A stretch of 64,000 nucleotides of DNA from an uncultured Opitutia bacterium (GCA_903855995.1 CAIOAN010000012.1:248001-312000), one strand, 5' to 3'. Counted from the first letter of the stretch, positions 35,077 through 44,029 are shown. The notes: generated by a model from the sequence alone, not told the origin. Numbers and translations are program-made.

Positions 35077-36780
35077 TTACTCGGGCTTACCCGAACCCTC
35101 GGCGGAAGATTGCGCCACGAAGGCTACCATGGCGGCGCTGATGAACGCCGCGGCGTACATCAGGGGCGTGAACCAGAAAATCAGGTCGATGAAAGCGTGC
35201 GCCCCCAGCAGCAGTAGCACGCAGGCCAAGGGAATGGATTCGGCATGGCCGGGACGAAACGCCCGGACGAGTTGGCGGCCCAGCCAGAGCAGTGCGGCAA
35301 AGACCGGCAGCAAGCCGATCACGCCCCACTCGGCCAGCATCTGGAGCCAATCGTTGTGGGCATACAGTGCGCGGATGGACAGTTTGCCGGAGGCATCCTG
35401 CTGCTCCTTTTGCTTCGCCTGATAGGGCGGCGAGACCCAGCGGAACGAACCCGCACCATAGCCGGACCAGACTCGGCCGCTCCATCCACCGTCCGTCGCC
35501 AAGGCCCAGGAAGCGCGTCGCAGGGGCGCGCGGTCATCAGCGCCCGTGCGATGGTACTGGGAGGACTTCGCCTGGAGCTTATCGCCCAGTGAACGCAGGT
35601 CCGCCGTGAAGAGGAAGGCCAGCGCCGCGAACAATAGCGCGAAGAGCGTGACGGACGCGATTTCCTTGAAATTATTTCGCCCGCTGCTGAATCCGATAAA
35701 ATACGTCGCCGGGATGGCGACGAGCCCGAGGGCCACCACGACACCCGTGGCGCCCATACTGTTCGTGAGGCCGACAAAGAGCGCGAGGTAGAGCGCGATG
35801 AAGGCGCTCACGAGATGCGGCCCGCCGCGCAAGGCGTTATGACTCGAGCGGCGGATGTGCCACGCCGTGAGCGACAACGCGACCGCGACATTGAGATACA
35901 GGTAGACCCCCGCGTGGTTATGATAGATGAAGGGCCCGAAGCACAGCGCCGCGTCGGGGATCGGGAATCCGAGAATCGTGCCTTCGGCATACTGGTGCAG
36001 AAACCCGCCGATACCATAGAGACAGGCGGCGCCCACGGCGATCCAACCGAGTATCACGTAACCACGCCGACGGCGCAGCCCGACGATCAAGGCGCAGAGT
36101 ATCGCCCAGGGGCCGGCCAGGATGAGCATCACCCGCCAGGCGTTCATCGTCGGGTGCGTCGTATCCGTGGTGATGAATGGAGCGCGCAGGCCGGAGGGTA
36201 GCCAGTTCACGTGCGCCAGCGGGACGATGTCGAATTTCCCCGACTCGATGCCCGCGACACCCTGCTGTGCCCAGAAGGCGGAGCGATCGACGACTTCGCC
36301 CCAAGCGTTAAAATCCTGCACGACGAAGTAAGCGAACAAGGCGAGGCCCGCCCAGAACGGGACGAGGCGGAACAAGTCTCGCCGACAATTCTCCGCGGGA
36401 CGGGAGCGCAGATCACCCCCCAACATGAAGAGCCCGAAGGCCGTGCCGATGAAGGCGGCGGAGGGGAAGGCGATGAAATCTAGCCAATGGGACGAGAGCA
36501 TTTCCAGGCCGGTGACCGTCGCTCCCGCCAGTCCCGCCACAATGCCGAAAAACCAGAGGATGAGCGCCCCTCGCTGCACGGGCAGGCTGCTCACCGCTGC
36601 CAGCAAAGCCGCCAGCGAGAAGCCGAGTCCGGCCGCGATCGCCCAAAGCAGGGCGCCGCCGATGCCGAGCGGAGAAAGCACCATCACCACGGCCGAAAGG
36701 ATCAGCACCGTCAGCTCGCGGCGCGTGAGCGGCGGACGCTGGCGGCGGGCTTGCTCGATGTGTCGAGGGTCTGTGGTCAT
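35077..36780 (-). CDS. O-antigen ligase family protein
   Basis: A 567-residue membrane protein with about 12 hydrophobic segments and a long loop (about residues 400-480) containing RVWSGYGAGSFRWV, typical of Wzy_C/WaaL proteins. It should transfer the finished polymer to a lipid or protein acceptor, or act as a second polymerase. The first 20 residues are cytoplasmic and charged. It is followed closely by the bi-domain oxidoreductase and preceded 44 bp away by kdsD. Confidence 0.8.
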   Translation of the reverse strand: MTTDPRHIEQARRQRPPLTRRELTVLILSAVVMVLSPLGIGGALLWAIAAGLGFSLAALLAAVSSLPVQRGALILWFFGIVAGLAGATVTGLEMLSSHWLDFIAFPSAAFIGTAFGLFMLGGDLRSRPAENCRRDLFRLVPFWAGLALFAYFVVQDFNAWGEVVDRSAFWAQQGVAGIESGKFDIVPLAHVNWLPSGLRAPFITTDTTHPTMNAWRVMLILAGPWAILCALIVGLRRRRGYVILGWIAVGAACLYGIGGFLHQYAEGTILGFPIPDAALCFGPFIYHNHAGVYLYLNVAVALSLTAWHIRRSSHNALRGGPHLVSAFIALYLALFVGLTNSMGATGVVVALGLVAIPATYFIGFSSGRNNFKEIASVTLFALLFAALAFLFTADLRSLGDKLQAKSSQYHRTGADDRAPLRRASWALATDGGWSGRVWSGYGAGSFRWVSPPYQAKQKEQQDASGKLSIRALYAHNDWLQMLAEWGVIGLLPVFAALLWLGRQLVRAFRPGHAESIPLACVLLLLGAHAFIDLIFWFTPLMYAAAFISAAMVAFVAQSSAEGSGKPE

Positions 36781-36824
36781 GAGTGTGGGCGGGCGATGGA
36801 AAGTTTCAGCCGAGAGGCCGATAC

Positions 36825-37799
36825 TTACACGAGGCCGGCCTGATAGATGTCGTGGATGCGAATCAAGCCGAGGCAGCGGTGGCTGGCGGCATCCGTCACC
36901 GGGAGTACGGAAATCTGGGAAGGTCGGTCCTCCATGATGCGGGCCGCTTCGGCCAAGGACATCGGCGCGTGGGCGCGGACCGGATTGATCGTCATGATAT
37001 CGGCGGCGCGAGCGGTGTTGATATCAATGCCACGTCCCAAGGCACGGCGCAGATCACCGTCGGTGATCAGCCCGGCGAGAGAGCCATCGGCGGCGAGGAC
37101 GCACGCCGCGCCGTGCGGGAAGCGCGTCATCGCAATGACCGCGTCGCGCAATAAATCGGTCGGCTTCGCGCAAGCGCAGCGTTCGAGCGGCTGCAGGGCT
37201 TCGCCGACAGTCAGCGTGAGATTGCGGCCCAGCTGGCCGGCGGGATGGAAGCGGGCGAAATCCGAAGGGCCGAATCCGCGCTGCGTCATCAAACCAGCGG
37301 CGAGGGCGTCGCCCAAGGCGAGCGTCAGCAGCGCGCTCGTGGTCGGCACGAGCCCGAGCGGATCGGCCTCCGGGCGGGCACCGATGTCAAGGACGAGATC
37401 CGCCTGCGTAGCGAGCGGCGAGGAGGTGTTGCCGACGATGGCGATGATCGGCGAACGGAACGAACGGAGCACCGGGACGAGGCGAACGAGTTCGGCCGTG
37501 GTCCCGGAGCGCGAAATCAAGATGACCGGATCACCCGCCTGCAGGATGCCGAGGTCGCCATGGACGGCATCCGCCGCGTGGAGGAAAATCGCGGGGGTGC
37601 CCGTGCTGCAGAGCGTCGCGGCGATCTTCTGGCCGATGAGGCCGGATTTGCCGACGCCGCAGAGGACGACTTTGCCTGGGTGCGCGGCGATGAGGTCGAC
37701 GACCTGCGTGAAAGACCCATCGAGACGCGTGGCGAGTTCGGCCAGCGCGGAGGCTTCGGCCTGCAAAAGGGCACGGGCGGAGTTCAGGGGAGTGGACAT
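36825..37799 (-). CDS. kdsD: Arabinose-5-phosphate isomerase (KpsF/GutQ family)
   Basis: A 324-residue protein with a SIS domain (residues 30-190) and two CBS domains. KVVLCGVGKSGLIGQKIAAT and SRSGTTAELVRL mark the sugar-phosphate site. It converts ribulose-5-phosphate to arabinose-5-phosphate, the first step of KDO synthesis. kdsB lies in the next cassette upstream, while kdsA and kdsC are not in the window. The gene starts at a repeat element. Confidence 0.9.
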   Translation of the reverse strand: MSTPLNSARALLQAEASALAELATRLDGSFTQVVDLIAAHPGKVVLCGVGKSGLIGQKIAATLCSTGTPAIFLHAADAVHGDLGILQAGDPVILISRSGTTAELVRLVPVLRSFRSPIIAIVGNTSSPLATQADLVLDIGARPEADPLGLVPTTSALLTLALGDALAAGLMTQRGFGPSDFARFHPAGQLGRNLTLTVGEALQPLERCACAKPTDLLRDAVIAMTRFPHGAACVLAADGSLAGLITDGDLRRALGRGIDINTARAADIMTINPVRAHAPMSLAEAARIMEDRPSQISVLPVTDAASHRCLGLIRIHDIYQAGLV

Positions 37800-38112
37800 G
37801 GAAGGAAGGGATGCGGGGTTGATTAGTTGATTGGTTGGCCAGTTGGCCGGAAAGGAGAACTAGCTGGCCGGTTGACAAGTTGACCAGTGGACAAGGAAGG
37901 CAAGCGACCGAAGGAAGACACGGGGGCACGAGGACCTGAGGCACCTTGAGGCAGGGAGGCGATGGCCATCGCCTCCGTTCGAAACCGAAACCGCCACGTC
38001 GTCGGGTCTTAGCTATTTTAGTCAGACTTCCCCGTTGCATGACGAACGGACGTGATGGCCATCACGTCCCTACCCATTGCATCTCTTGTCAACCAGCCAA
38101 CTGATCAACGGG
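37800..38112. repeat. Composite element 11 (b, b, c, b')
   Basis: A 313-bp gap without a gene. It holds two b copies, the 125-bp foldback c at 37951-38075, and b' (CTTGTCAACCAGCCAACTG). The inner c arms are both GATGGCCATC, which is its own reverse complement. The TGA stop of kdsB at 38113 lies inside the b' sequence (GGGTTGACC read on the minus strand). Confidence 0.9.
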
Positions 38113-38868
38113 TCAACCCACGTTGCCTCTTGACGCCAAGAGGCGCCGCGCGGCTTCGAGATCCTCGGGGGTATCGATGGCGATCGGATGGTAGTTCGTG
38201 ATGACAGTCTGGAAAGTCATGCCGTGGGCGAGGAAGCGCAGCTGCTCGAGCGACTCGGCGGCTTCGAGTTCGGTGGCGGCGAGCTGCGCATAGCCGGCCA
38301 GGGTCGCGCGGTCGTAACCATATACGCCGATATGCACCCAGTAATCGCGGCGCTGGACCCATTCCGCCGGAGCGACGCCGCGGAGATGAGGAATCGGGCT
38401 GCGGGAGAAATAGAGAGCCTCGCCGTTTTCAGCGCGCACGACCTTGACCACGCTCGCGGCGTGCAGACGCTCGCTCGTCTGGATCTTGGAAACCGCGGTG
38501 ACCAAGCGGCAGCGGGTTTCTTTCCAGCGCGTGATGAGGCCATCGAGCAGGTCGGGCTCGATGAAAGGTTCGTCGCCCTGCACGTTGAGGAAGAAATCGC
38601 CGGGCAGATGTTCGATCACGCTGGCCATGCGGGCGGTGCCGGAGGGGCAGGCCGGATCGGTCATGAGCACCTCGGCGCCGAACGCACGGGCGGCGGTGGC
38701 CACTTCTTCCGAATCCGTGAGGAGCACCACGCGATCCGCCTGGCGCACGCGCTTCGCGCGCTCCCAGACATGCTGGACGACCGGTTTGCCGCCGAGATCT
38801 AGCAGGACCTTGCGCGGCAGACGCGTCGAGGCGATGCGGGCCGGGATACAGAGGGTGACGGAGGGCAT
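38113..38868 (-). CDS. kdsB: 3-deoxy-manno-octulosonate cytidylyltransferase
   Basis: A 251-residue CMP-KDO synthetase of normal length. It opens with TLCIPARIASTRLPRKVLLD. It then shows HVWERAKRV, LTDSEEVATAA, CPSGTARMA and FFLNVQGDEPFIEPDLL, in family order. It activates KDO as CMP-KDO for lipopolysaccharide or capsule. The start is the first Met of the nucleotide-binding motif. Module e begins about 15 bp upstream of the ATG, and module b' contains its stop codon. Confidence 0.95.
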   Translation of the reverse strand: MPSVTLCIPARIASTRLPRKVLLDLGGKPVVQHVWERAKRVRQADRVVLLTDSEEVATAARAFGAEVLMTDPACPSGTARMASVIEHLPGDFFLNVQGDEPFIEPDLLDGLITRWKETRCRLVTAVSKIQTSERLHAASVVKVVRAENGEALYFSRSPIPHLRGVAPAEWVQRRDYWVHIGVYGYDRATLAGYAQLAATELEAAESLEQLRFLAHGMTFQTVITNYHPIAIDTPEDLEAARRLLASRGNVG

Positions 38869-39041
38869 TTTTAGTTTAGGGGGCAAGCTGGCACGTGGGC
38901 ACGTGGATAAGGGGAGGTAGAGTGGCTTAGTTGACCAGAGGCTCGGAGGCTCAGGGGAGAGGCGATTTAACTTCGGGTGGCGGGTAAATAATCCTGCCAC
39001 CCGGGACCCGGGGCCGCCACCTGCCACCCGAAGCGATGCCT
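38869..39041. repeat. Composite element 12 (e, a, d, d')
   Basis: The gap contains e (AAGCTGGCACGTGGGCACGT), a (AGAGGCTCGGAGGCTCAG), then a foldback of module d: CTTCGGGTGGCGGGT on the left and CCTGCCACCCGAAG on the right, with another d' copy between. No gene is present. Confidence 0.85.
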
Positions 39042-39983
39042 TTACCGCCGTGCTTCCGCGGGGTTCGCGAGATACCAGGCATAGGCACCGCGAATACCAT
39101 CCACCATCGAGATGCGGTGCTTCCAGCCGAGCGCACGGATGCGGGAGACATCCATTAATTTGCGCGGCGTGCCATCGGGCATCGCGGGATCGAATTCAAT
39201 CCGACCTTGGAAGCCGACCGCCTGGGCGACGCCTTCGGCGAGCGCGCGAATAGTCAGCTCTTCACCCGAGCCCACGTTGATATGGCCGGGTTCTGCATAG
39301 CGATCCATGAGCAGGAGGCAGGCTTCAGCCAGGTCGTCCGCGTGCAGGAATTCGCGGAGCGGCGTGCCTGTGCCCCAGAGACGCAGCACCGGATCGCCGC
39401 GCAGCTTGGCCTCATGCATCTTGCGGATCATCGCCGGCAGGACGTGGGAGTTCTCCAGGGAGAAATTGTCGCCGAGGCCGTAAAGGTTACAGGGCATCGC
39501 GCTGATGAAATCGCAGCCATATTGCGTGCGCGCGTGTGTGCAGAGCTTGATCCCGGCGATTTTCGCGACCGCATACGCTTCGTTGGTCGCCTCGAGGGGG
39601 CCGGAGAGGAGCGAGTCTTCGTGGATCGGCTGCGGCGCCAGCTTCGGGTAGATGCAGCTTGAACCGAGGAACAGCAGTTTGCGGACGCCGGCGAGGCGGG
39701 CGCCCTCGATCACGTTGGCCGACATGATCAGGTTGTCGTAAAGGAAATCGTACGGCGCGAGGGAGTTATACTTAATGCCCCCGACGCGCGCGGCGGCCAT
39801 GATCACGTAGGTGGGCGCTTCGGCGGCGATAAAAGCGCGGGTCGCGGCGCCGTCGCGCAGGTCGAGCTCCGCCGAGGTGCGCGTGATCACCGCCTGGTGA
39901 CCCGCGGCACGCAGGGCGCGGACGATCGCCGACCCGACCATGCCGCGGTGACCCGCGACGTAAATCTTAGCCCCGAGGTCCAT
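39042..39983 (-). CDS. fcl: GDP-L-fucose synthase
   Basis: A 313-residue extended SDR. VAGHRGMVGSAIVRAL binds NADP, LGSSCIYPKLAPQPI and NEAYAVAKIAGIKLC carry the catalytic Ser and the Tyr-x3-Lys pair. It converts GDP-4-keto-6-deoxymannose to GDP-L-fucose. The ATG overlaps the gmd stop (TGATG), so the two steps are coupled. Confidence 0.95.
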   Translation of the reverse strand: MDLGAKIYVAGHRGMVGSAIVRALRAAGHQAVITRTSAELDLRDGAATRAFIAAEAPTYVIMAAARVGGIKYNSLAPYDFLYDNLIMSANVIEGARLAGVRKLLFLGSSCIYPKLAPQPIHEDSLLSGPLEATNEAYAVAKIAGIKLCTHARTQYGCDFISAMPCNLYGLGDNFSLENSHVLPAMIRKMHEAKLRGDPVLRLWGTGTPLREFLHADDLAEACLLLMDRYAEPGHINVGSGEELTIRALAEGVAQAVGFQGRIEFDPAMPDGTPRKLMDVSRIRALGWKHRISMVDGIRGAYAWYLANPAEARR

Positions 39984-41044
39984 CAGCGGTTTTCGTGCGC
40001 AATCTTCTTGAGGTCATGGTCGACCATCTTCTGCACCAGTTGCTCGAAGGAGGTCTGCTGGGGATTCCAGCCGAGTTCGCGGACAGCCTTGGCTGGATTG
40101 CCCAGGAGCTGCTCGACCTCGGTCGGGCGGAAGTAGCGCGGGTCGACGGCGACGAGCGTCTTGCCCGACTTGCGGTCGACGCCCTTCTCGTCGGCACCCG
40201 TACCCTGCCAGTCGAGCTCGATGCCCGCGCGGCGGAAGGCGTGGGTGCAAAATTCGCGGACCGTGTACATCTTGCCAGTCGCGATGACGAAATCATCGGG
40301 CTGCTTGTGCTGCAGGATGAGCCACATGCACTGGACGAAGTCCGGGGCGTAGCCCCAATCGCGCTGCGCCGAGAGGTTGCCCAGGAAGAGGCAATTCTGG
40401 CGGCCGTGGACGATGTTGGCGACCGCGAGGCTGATCTTGCGGGTCACGAAGGTCTCGCCGCGGCGCTCAGACTCGTGGTTGAAGAGGATGCCGTTGCTGG
40501 CGAAGATGCCGTAGGCTTCGCGGTAATTGCGCGTGATCCAGTAAGCGTAGATCTTCGCGACGCCATACGGGCTGCGCGGGTAGAAAGGCGTGGTTTCCGA
40601 CTGCGGGACTTCCATCACCTTACCGAAAAGCTCGGAGGTAGAGGCCTGGTAGATACGGACCTTCTTCTCCAGCTTCAGGATGCGGACCGCCTCGAGGAGG
40701 CGCAACGTACCGACGCCGTCGGTGTCGGCGGTGTATTCCGGGATATCAAACGAAACCTTCACGTGCGACATCGCGCCGAGGTTGTAGATTTCATCGGGCT
40801 GGATGTCGCCGATGAGGCGGATGAGGTTGGTGCTATCGGTGAGGTCGCCGTAGTGCAGCGTGATCTTCTTCACGTGAATATCGCGGACCAGGTCCTCCAT
40901 GTAGAGGTGCTCGATGCGCTCGGTGTTGAATGAGGACGACCGGCGGATGACGCCGTGGACTTCATAGCCCTTGCCGAGCAGGAATTCGGCGAGGTAGGAA
41001 CCGTCCTGGCCCGTGATGCCGGTGATGAGTGCGCGCTTCTTCAT
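39983..41044 (-). CDS. gmd: GDP-mannose 4,6-dehydratase
   Basis: A 353-residue enzyme. [31 protein letters not shown] and [18 protein letters not shown] supply the cofactor and catalytic residues. It makes GDP-4-keto-6-deoxymannose for fcl. The ATG at 41044 is chosen because the family N-terminus begins there. A RfaE2-like nucleotidyltransferase gene ends 44 bp upstream, and that spacing holds no repeat module. Confidence 0.95.
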   Translation of the reverse strand: MKKRALITGITGQDGSYLAEFLLGKGYEVHGVIRRSSSFNTERIEHLYMEDLVRDIHVKKITLHYGDLTDSTNLIRLIGDIQPDEIYNLGAMSHVKVSFDIPEYTADTDGVGTLRLLEAVRILKLEKKVRIYQASTSELFGKVMEVPQSETTPFYPRSPYGVAKIYAYWITRNYREAYGIFASNGILFNHESERRGETFVTRKISLAVANIVHGRQNCLFLGNLSAQRDWGYAPDFVQCMWLILQHKQPDDFVIATGKMYTVREFCTHAFRRAGIELDWQGTGADEKGVDRKSGKTLVAVDPRYFRPTEVEQLLGNPAKAVRELGWNPQQTSFEQLVQKMVDHDLKKIAHENR

Positions 41045-41088
41045 GAATGGGGATGGGTAAAAGAGGGGGGTGGGCAGGTCTACCTCAT

Positions 41089-41523
41089 TCACTGCGGGGA
41101 ACTTGCCTGGGCGATGATGCGCGAACTGCTGTCGATCTTGAGGCCGAGGCCTTCGATGAGCGCCGCCCCGTGCTTCTTGAGCACGAGCATCTCGGGGATA
41201 TTGCCGGCGTTGCGGTCGCCGCCCTTGCAGAAGACCGCCTCGTGGCCGAGGGCTTTCGCTTCACCGATCAACTGATCGAGGGTCGCACAGACCGAGCCAT
41301 CCGTATCGATGGAGAGCACCGCCCGGTCGACGACGCGCAAGGCGGAGGTGACGGCCAGGCGCGTGTCCTGGTCGATGAAGGCCTTGCCTTTTTTCAAGGC
41401 GGCCTGGGCGTCGGTGTTCACGATTACCCAAAGGATATCGCCCTGCTCGCGGGAGAGCTGGAGCAGTTCGAGGTGACCGCGATGCATCGGGTCAAAGTAG
41501 CCGGAGGTGATGGCGATGCGCAT
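41089..41523 (-). CDS. Adenylyl/cytidylyltransferase family protein (RfaE domain II-like)
   Basis: A 144-residue single-domain nucleotidyltransferase. The HxGH motif lies in [18 protein letters not shown], and the second site is [13 protein letters not shown]. It resembles the heptose-1-phosphate adenylyltransferase half of RfaE or glycerol-3-phosphate cytidylyltransferase. No other heptose gene is in the window, so the substrate is open. It is the first gene of the glycan locus proper. Confidence 0.8.
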   Translation of the reverse strand: MRIAITSGYFDPMHRGHLELLQLSREQGDILWVIVNTDAQAALKKGKAFIDQDTRLAVTSALRVVDRAVLSIDTDGSVCATLDQLIGEAKALGHEAVFCKGGDRNAGNIPEMLVLKKHGAALIEGLGLKIDSSSRIIAQASSPQ

Positions 41524-41767
41524 GAGTCGAAAAGGTGTTAGCGGTGGGCGGTTAGCGGTAAGCGGTTAGGAAAATACCTGCCGCGGCGGGGCTTGGGATT
41601 TATGAGGCCGTGAAATATTGGTTCGGGTTTTTGGTTGGTTGTCCTAACCGCCAACCGCTGTCCGCTTATACCTATTTTGACTACCCGGGCAGGCTACCGC
41701 CCGTGGAGGCGATTTTGCCAGCACGTATGGGTAGAGAAAACTGTCACCGGCCGCGCCGGCAGAAAGG
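41524..41767. repeat. Composite element 13 (f, f')
   Basis: Module f (GTTAGCGGTGGGCGGTTAGC and a second copy, about 41535-41571) faces its inverted form (CCTAACCGCCAACCGCTG, about 41643-41668) across a 70-bp spacer. This 244-bp gap between the GbsR-like gene and the first glycan gene is the likely place for the locus promoter, but no convincing -35/-10 pair was found. Confidence 0.75.
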
Positions 41768-42292
41768 TCAGGAGCCCGGAGGGGGCGGGAGGAGCAGCGG
41801 GAAGAGTTCCAGCGCTCGACTGTTCCAGCGATTGAGGCGCTCCAGACGCTCGACGACGGCGGGCGTCGTCCCGTTTTGCTGGGCGTCTTGGAGGACGCGC
41901 TTCAGGGAGGGCGTCGCCTGCTCGAGGGCAGGGAGAACTTGGCTGCGAAGAAGAGCGACGAGCGAGGACGCCAAGGAGGGTGTCGGCATCCAGCTTTCGC
42001 GGCGCGACCCCGGGGCTTTTACGGAAAGGATCATTTCGTGATCCCTTAAAAACTTAAGTCCTTGGCTGACAGAGCCTTTACTCATCCCTAATCGCCCTTG
42101 AATTAGGTCGAAATTAAGGGGGCGCGGGGCCAGGTAAAGCAGCGCGTAAATCTCCGCGACTGACCGAGGTACGCCCAAGATGCCGGCCATACGCACAAAG
42201 AAATCGGCTAGCTCGATCTCGTGAGGCTGCAGCGGCTCAAAAGAGGGGCGGCTTTTACGCCGACCGGCGGTCTTTTCAGAGGGGGGCTTCAT
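41768..42292 (-). CDS. GbsR/MarR-family transcriptional regulator
   Basis: A 174-residue winged-helix protein. ELADFFVRMAGILGVPRSVA followed by IYALLYLAPRPLNFDLI and GRLGMSKGSVSQGLKFL is the GbsR pattern. The tail is proline-rich. The start at MKPPSEKTAGR is selected over an upstream in-frame codon that lacks family similarity. It lies directly upstream of the glycan locus in the same direction and may control it, which is inference. Confidence 0.8.
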   Translation of the reverse strand: MKPPSEKTAGRRKSRPSFEPLQPHEIELADFFVRMAGILGVPRSVAEIYALLYLAPRPLNFDLIQGRLGMSKGSVSQGLKFLRDHEMILSVKAPGSRRESWMPTPSLASSLVALLRSQVLPALEQATPSLKRVLQDAQQNGTTPAVVERLERLNRWNSRALELFPLLLPPPPGS

Positions 42293-42302
42293 AGGGCTAA
42301 AC

Positions 42303-42329
42303 CTTGGGTTCAAAAGAGGCAGGCCCAAG
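42303..42329. promoter_or_regulatory. Possible operator: inverted repeat upstream of the GbsR-like gene
   Basis: The arms CTTGGG and CCCAAG, 15 bases apart, lie just upstream of the regulator start. A second short inverted pair (TTCAA and TTGAA, 6 bases apart) follows at about 42331-42346. Such paired palindromes fit an autoregulatory site, but no binding consensus is known. Confidence 0.3.
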
Positions 42330-42397
42330 TTTCAATATTTTTTGAACTCAAGCAAGGGGGAATTGTGGATAACTTCCCAAGGAGCCCGGATTGGCCC

Positions 42398-42435
42398 TAA
42401 AAACGATGACCCCACCCGATCCGGGGCAGGTCATC
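42398..42435 (-). terminator. Intrinsic terminator after tRNA-Glu
   Basis: Read on the minus strand, GATGACC and GGTCATC form a stem with an inner CCC/GGG pairing, followed by GTTTTTAGG. It sits 16 bases downstream of the tRNA-Glu gene and before the GbsR-like gene, so it should end the tRNA transcript. Confidence 0.7.
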
Positions 42436-42451
42436 TTGAAAAGCTTCCACC

Positions 42452-42529
42452 TGGCGCCCCCTTGGGGATTCGAACCCCAGTTACCTCAGTGAAAACGAGG
42501 TGTCCTGGACCGGGCTAGACGAAGGGGGC
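42452..42529 (-). tRNA. tRNA-Glu (anticodon TTC)
   Basis: The minus strand folds as a complete tRNA: acceptor GCCCCCT with AGGGGGC, T-arm CTGGGGTTCGAATCCCCAA, and anticodon loop TTTTCAC giving TTC. The CCA end is encoded. An intrinsic terminator follows. Confidence 0.95.
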
Positions 42530-42613
42530 GGTCGGTGGAAGTGAGGAACGTAGGAACGAAGCGGGGCTGGTCAAGATTTTAGAAAAGCGCCCCAAATCCT
42601 GACCCCTAGGGGC

Positions 42614-42796
42614 TCAGCGGCCGAATAAACTTTGGTCTTTGTAGGGATCCTGGGGCTTACCATCGGACTTCTCCCCATGTAACTGCTGCTGTTTATGACC
42701 AAACCACGCGGCCCCGGCGGCCGAGAGCACGAACAGCACCATGCCGGCACGGATCAACCATTGGCGGGTGGCGGACGGTGTCGGGTCGGTGGTCAT
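42614..42796 (-). CDS. Small single-span membrane protein, unknown function
   Basis: A 60-residue protein, MTTDPTPSATRQW then a hydrophobic span (LIRAGMVLFVLSAAGAAWFG) and a charged tail ending PYKDQSLFGR. It is not recognised. The start is chosen at the Met before the charged N-terminus. It is divergent from the response regulator gene across about 95 bp, which must contain both promoters. Confidence 0.55.
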   Translation of the reverse strand: MTTDPTPSATRQWLIRAGMVLFVLSAAGAAWFGHKQQQLHGEKSDGKPQDPYKDQSLFGR

Positions 42797-42891
42797 TAGC
42801 ATAATACAAGGCATGTTAATGGGCTTTGCAATCCATCCGCAGTTTTTACAAATGTATCTCACCCCCTAGTCTTACCCCCTTCCGATTCTGC

Positions 42892-43662
42892 ATGAGCCCC
42901 AAGCAGAAGCCACTGGTAGTCATCATTGAAGACGATCGCAGCCTCGCCGCCAACATCGCCGACCAATTAGTGACCGCCGGATTTGCCTCCCAAATATTTC
43001 ACAAAGGCGCCACGGCGCTGAAATTCATCGGGGAGAGTCATGTCCACTTGGTATTGCTGGATCCGAATCTGCCCGACCAAGACGGCCTAGTCCTCTTGGA
43101 AAAAATCCGGCGCCTAAATCACTCGCCCGCCGTCATCTTCCTTTCCGCCCAGCGCAGCGGGCCGCAGGTCGCCACAGCGCTCGAAGCCGGCGCCGATGAT
43201 TTCGTCGGCAAGCCGCACCATCCCGAAGAACTCATCGCGCGGATCAACGCGGTGCTTCGTCGCAGCGAGACTTCCGGTGACAGCCGGCTCACCGGCAACG
43301 CGGACCTCGGTACTGGCGTCTTTCTTTTCAATGGCGTGGAAGTGTATCCCGAGCGCCTCGAGCTGGTCTTCGGCGGCAGCAAGCGGCGCAAGCTCGGCCG
43401 GAAGGAACTCGGCATCCTTTATCACCTGCACGCCAATCCCGGCGTCATCATCAGCCGGCACAGCCTGATCCATGCGGTCTGGGGGGTGCACGCCGATGTG
43501 CGTAGCCGCTCGCTGGATCAATACATCGCGAAGATCCGCGAGGCGTTCGCTGAGTTTGGGCGCGGCCTTGAATGCTTCCGGACGATTCACGGCATCGGTT
43601 ACTGGTATGAGCCCGTGCCCACCAACGGCGAAAACGGCGGACGAAAAGGTCGGCGGGCTTGA
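42892..43662 (+). CDS. OmpR-family response regulator
   Basis: A 256-residue regulator. The receiver domain (residues 7-125) has the acidic pair IIEDD, the phosphoacceptor Asp57 in VLLDPNLPDQDG, and the lysine in DFVGKPHHPEEL. The winged-helix DNA-binding domain follows (RKLGRKELGILYHL to TIHGIGYWYEP). No histidine kinase is encoded in the window, so it is an orphan here. The start at MSPKQKPLVV gives the usual distance to the acidic pair. The gene is followed by a glutaredoxin on the same strand. Confidence 0.85.
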   Translation: MSPKQKPLVVIIEDDRSLAANIADQLVTAGFASQIFHKGATALKFIGESHVHLVLLDPNLPDQDGLVLLEKIRRLNHSPAVIFLSAQRSGPQVATALEAGADDFVGKPHHPEELIARINAVLRRSETSGDSRLTGNADLGTGVFLFNGVEVYPERLELVFGGSKRRKLGRKELGILYHLHANPGVIISRHSLIHAVWGVHADVRSRSLDQYIAKIREAFAEFGRGLECFRTIHGIGYWYEPVPTNGENGGRKGRRA

Positions 43663-43693
43663 TTCCTGCGGGAAGGCCCCCATTGGTGAGGTC

Positions 43694-44029
43694 ATGAATA
43701 TCCGCTGCTACCTCAAACCCAGCTGTGGCTGGAGCAACGGCGTCCGCGCCATCATGGCTAAATACGCCCTAACCTACCAAGACGTGGACATCATCAACAG
43801 CCCGACGAACTACGCTGAGATGGTGGAGAAGACCGGACAGCGCCTCTCCCCTTGTGTCGAAATCGATGGCGTGATGCTGCCGGATATCTCGGGCGCCGAA
43901 GTCGAACAATACCTGCTCGCCAACGGCTTGGTGGTCCCGAACGACAAAGCGCCTTCCGTACCGATCAATGCGCCGTGCACCGATGCGGAGCACGAGAAGA
44001 TGCGGGTGAAGACGGTTCGGTTTTTCTGA
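43694..44029 (+). CDS. Glutaredoxin-like thioredoxin-fold protein
   Basis: A 111-residue protein starting MNIRCYLKPSCGWSNGV. The redox site is CGWS, a monothiol-type variant, close to the N-terminus. The segment RLSPCVEIDGVMLPDISGAE takes the place of the usual Thr-Val-Pro loop. A C-terminal extension (INAPCTDAEHEKMRVKTVRF) holds another Cys. It may act in thiol redox or Fe-S transfer. It starts 31 bp after the response regulator stop with GGTGAGG upstream. Confidence 0.75.
   Translation: MNIRCYLKPSCGWSNGVRAIMAKYALTYQDVDIINSPTNYAEMVEKTGQRLSPCVEIDGVMLPDISGAEVEQYLLANGLVVPNDKAPSVPINAPCTDAEHEKMRVKTVRFF

Noticed and set aside
36847-37830. 327-residue plus-strand open frame
   Set aside because: It is antisense to kdsD, whose SIS and CBS domains are unmistakable.
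39995-40933. 312-residue plus-strand open frame
   Set aside because: It is antisense to gmd and shows no domain.
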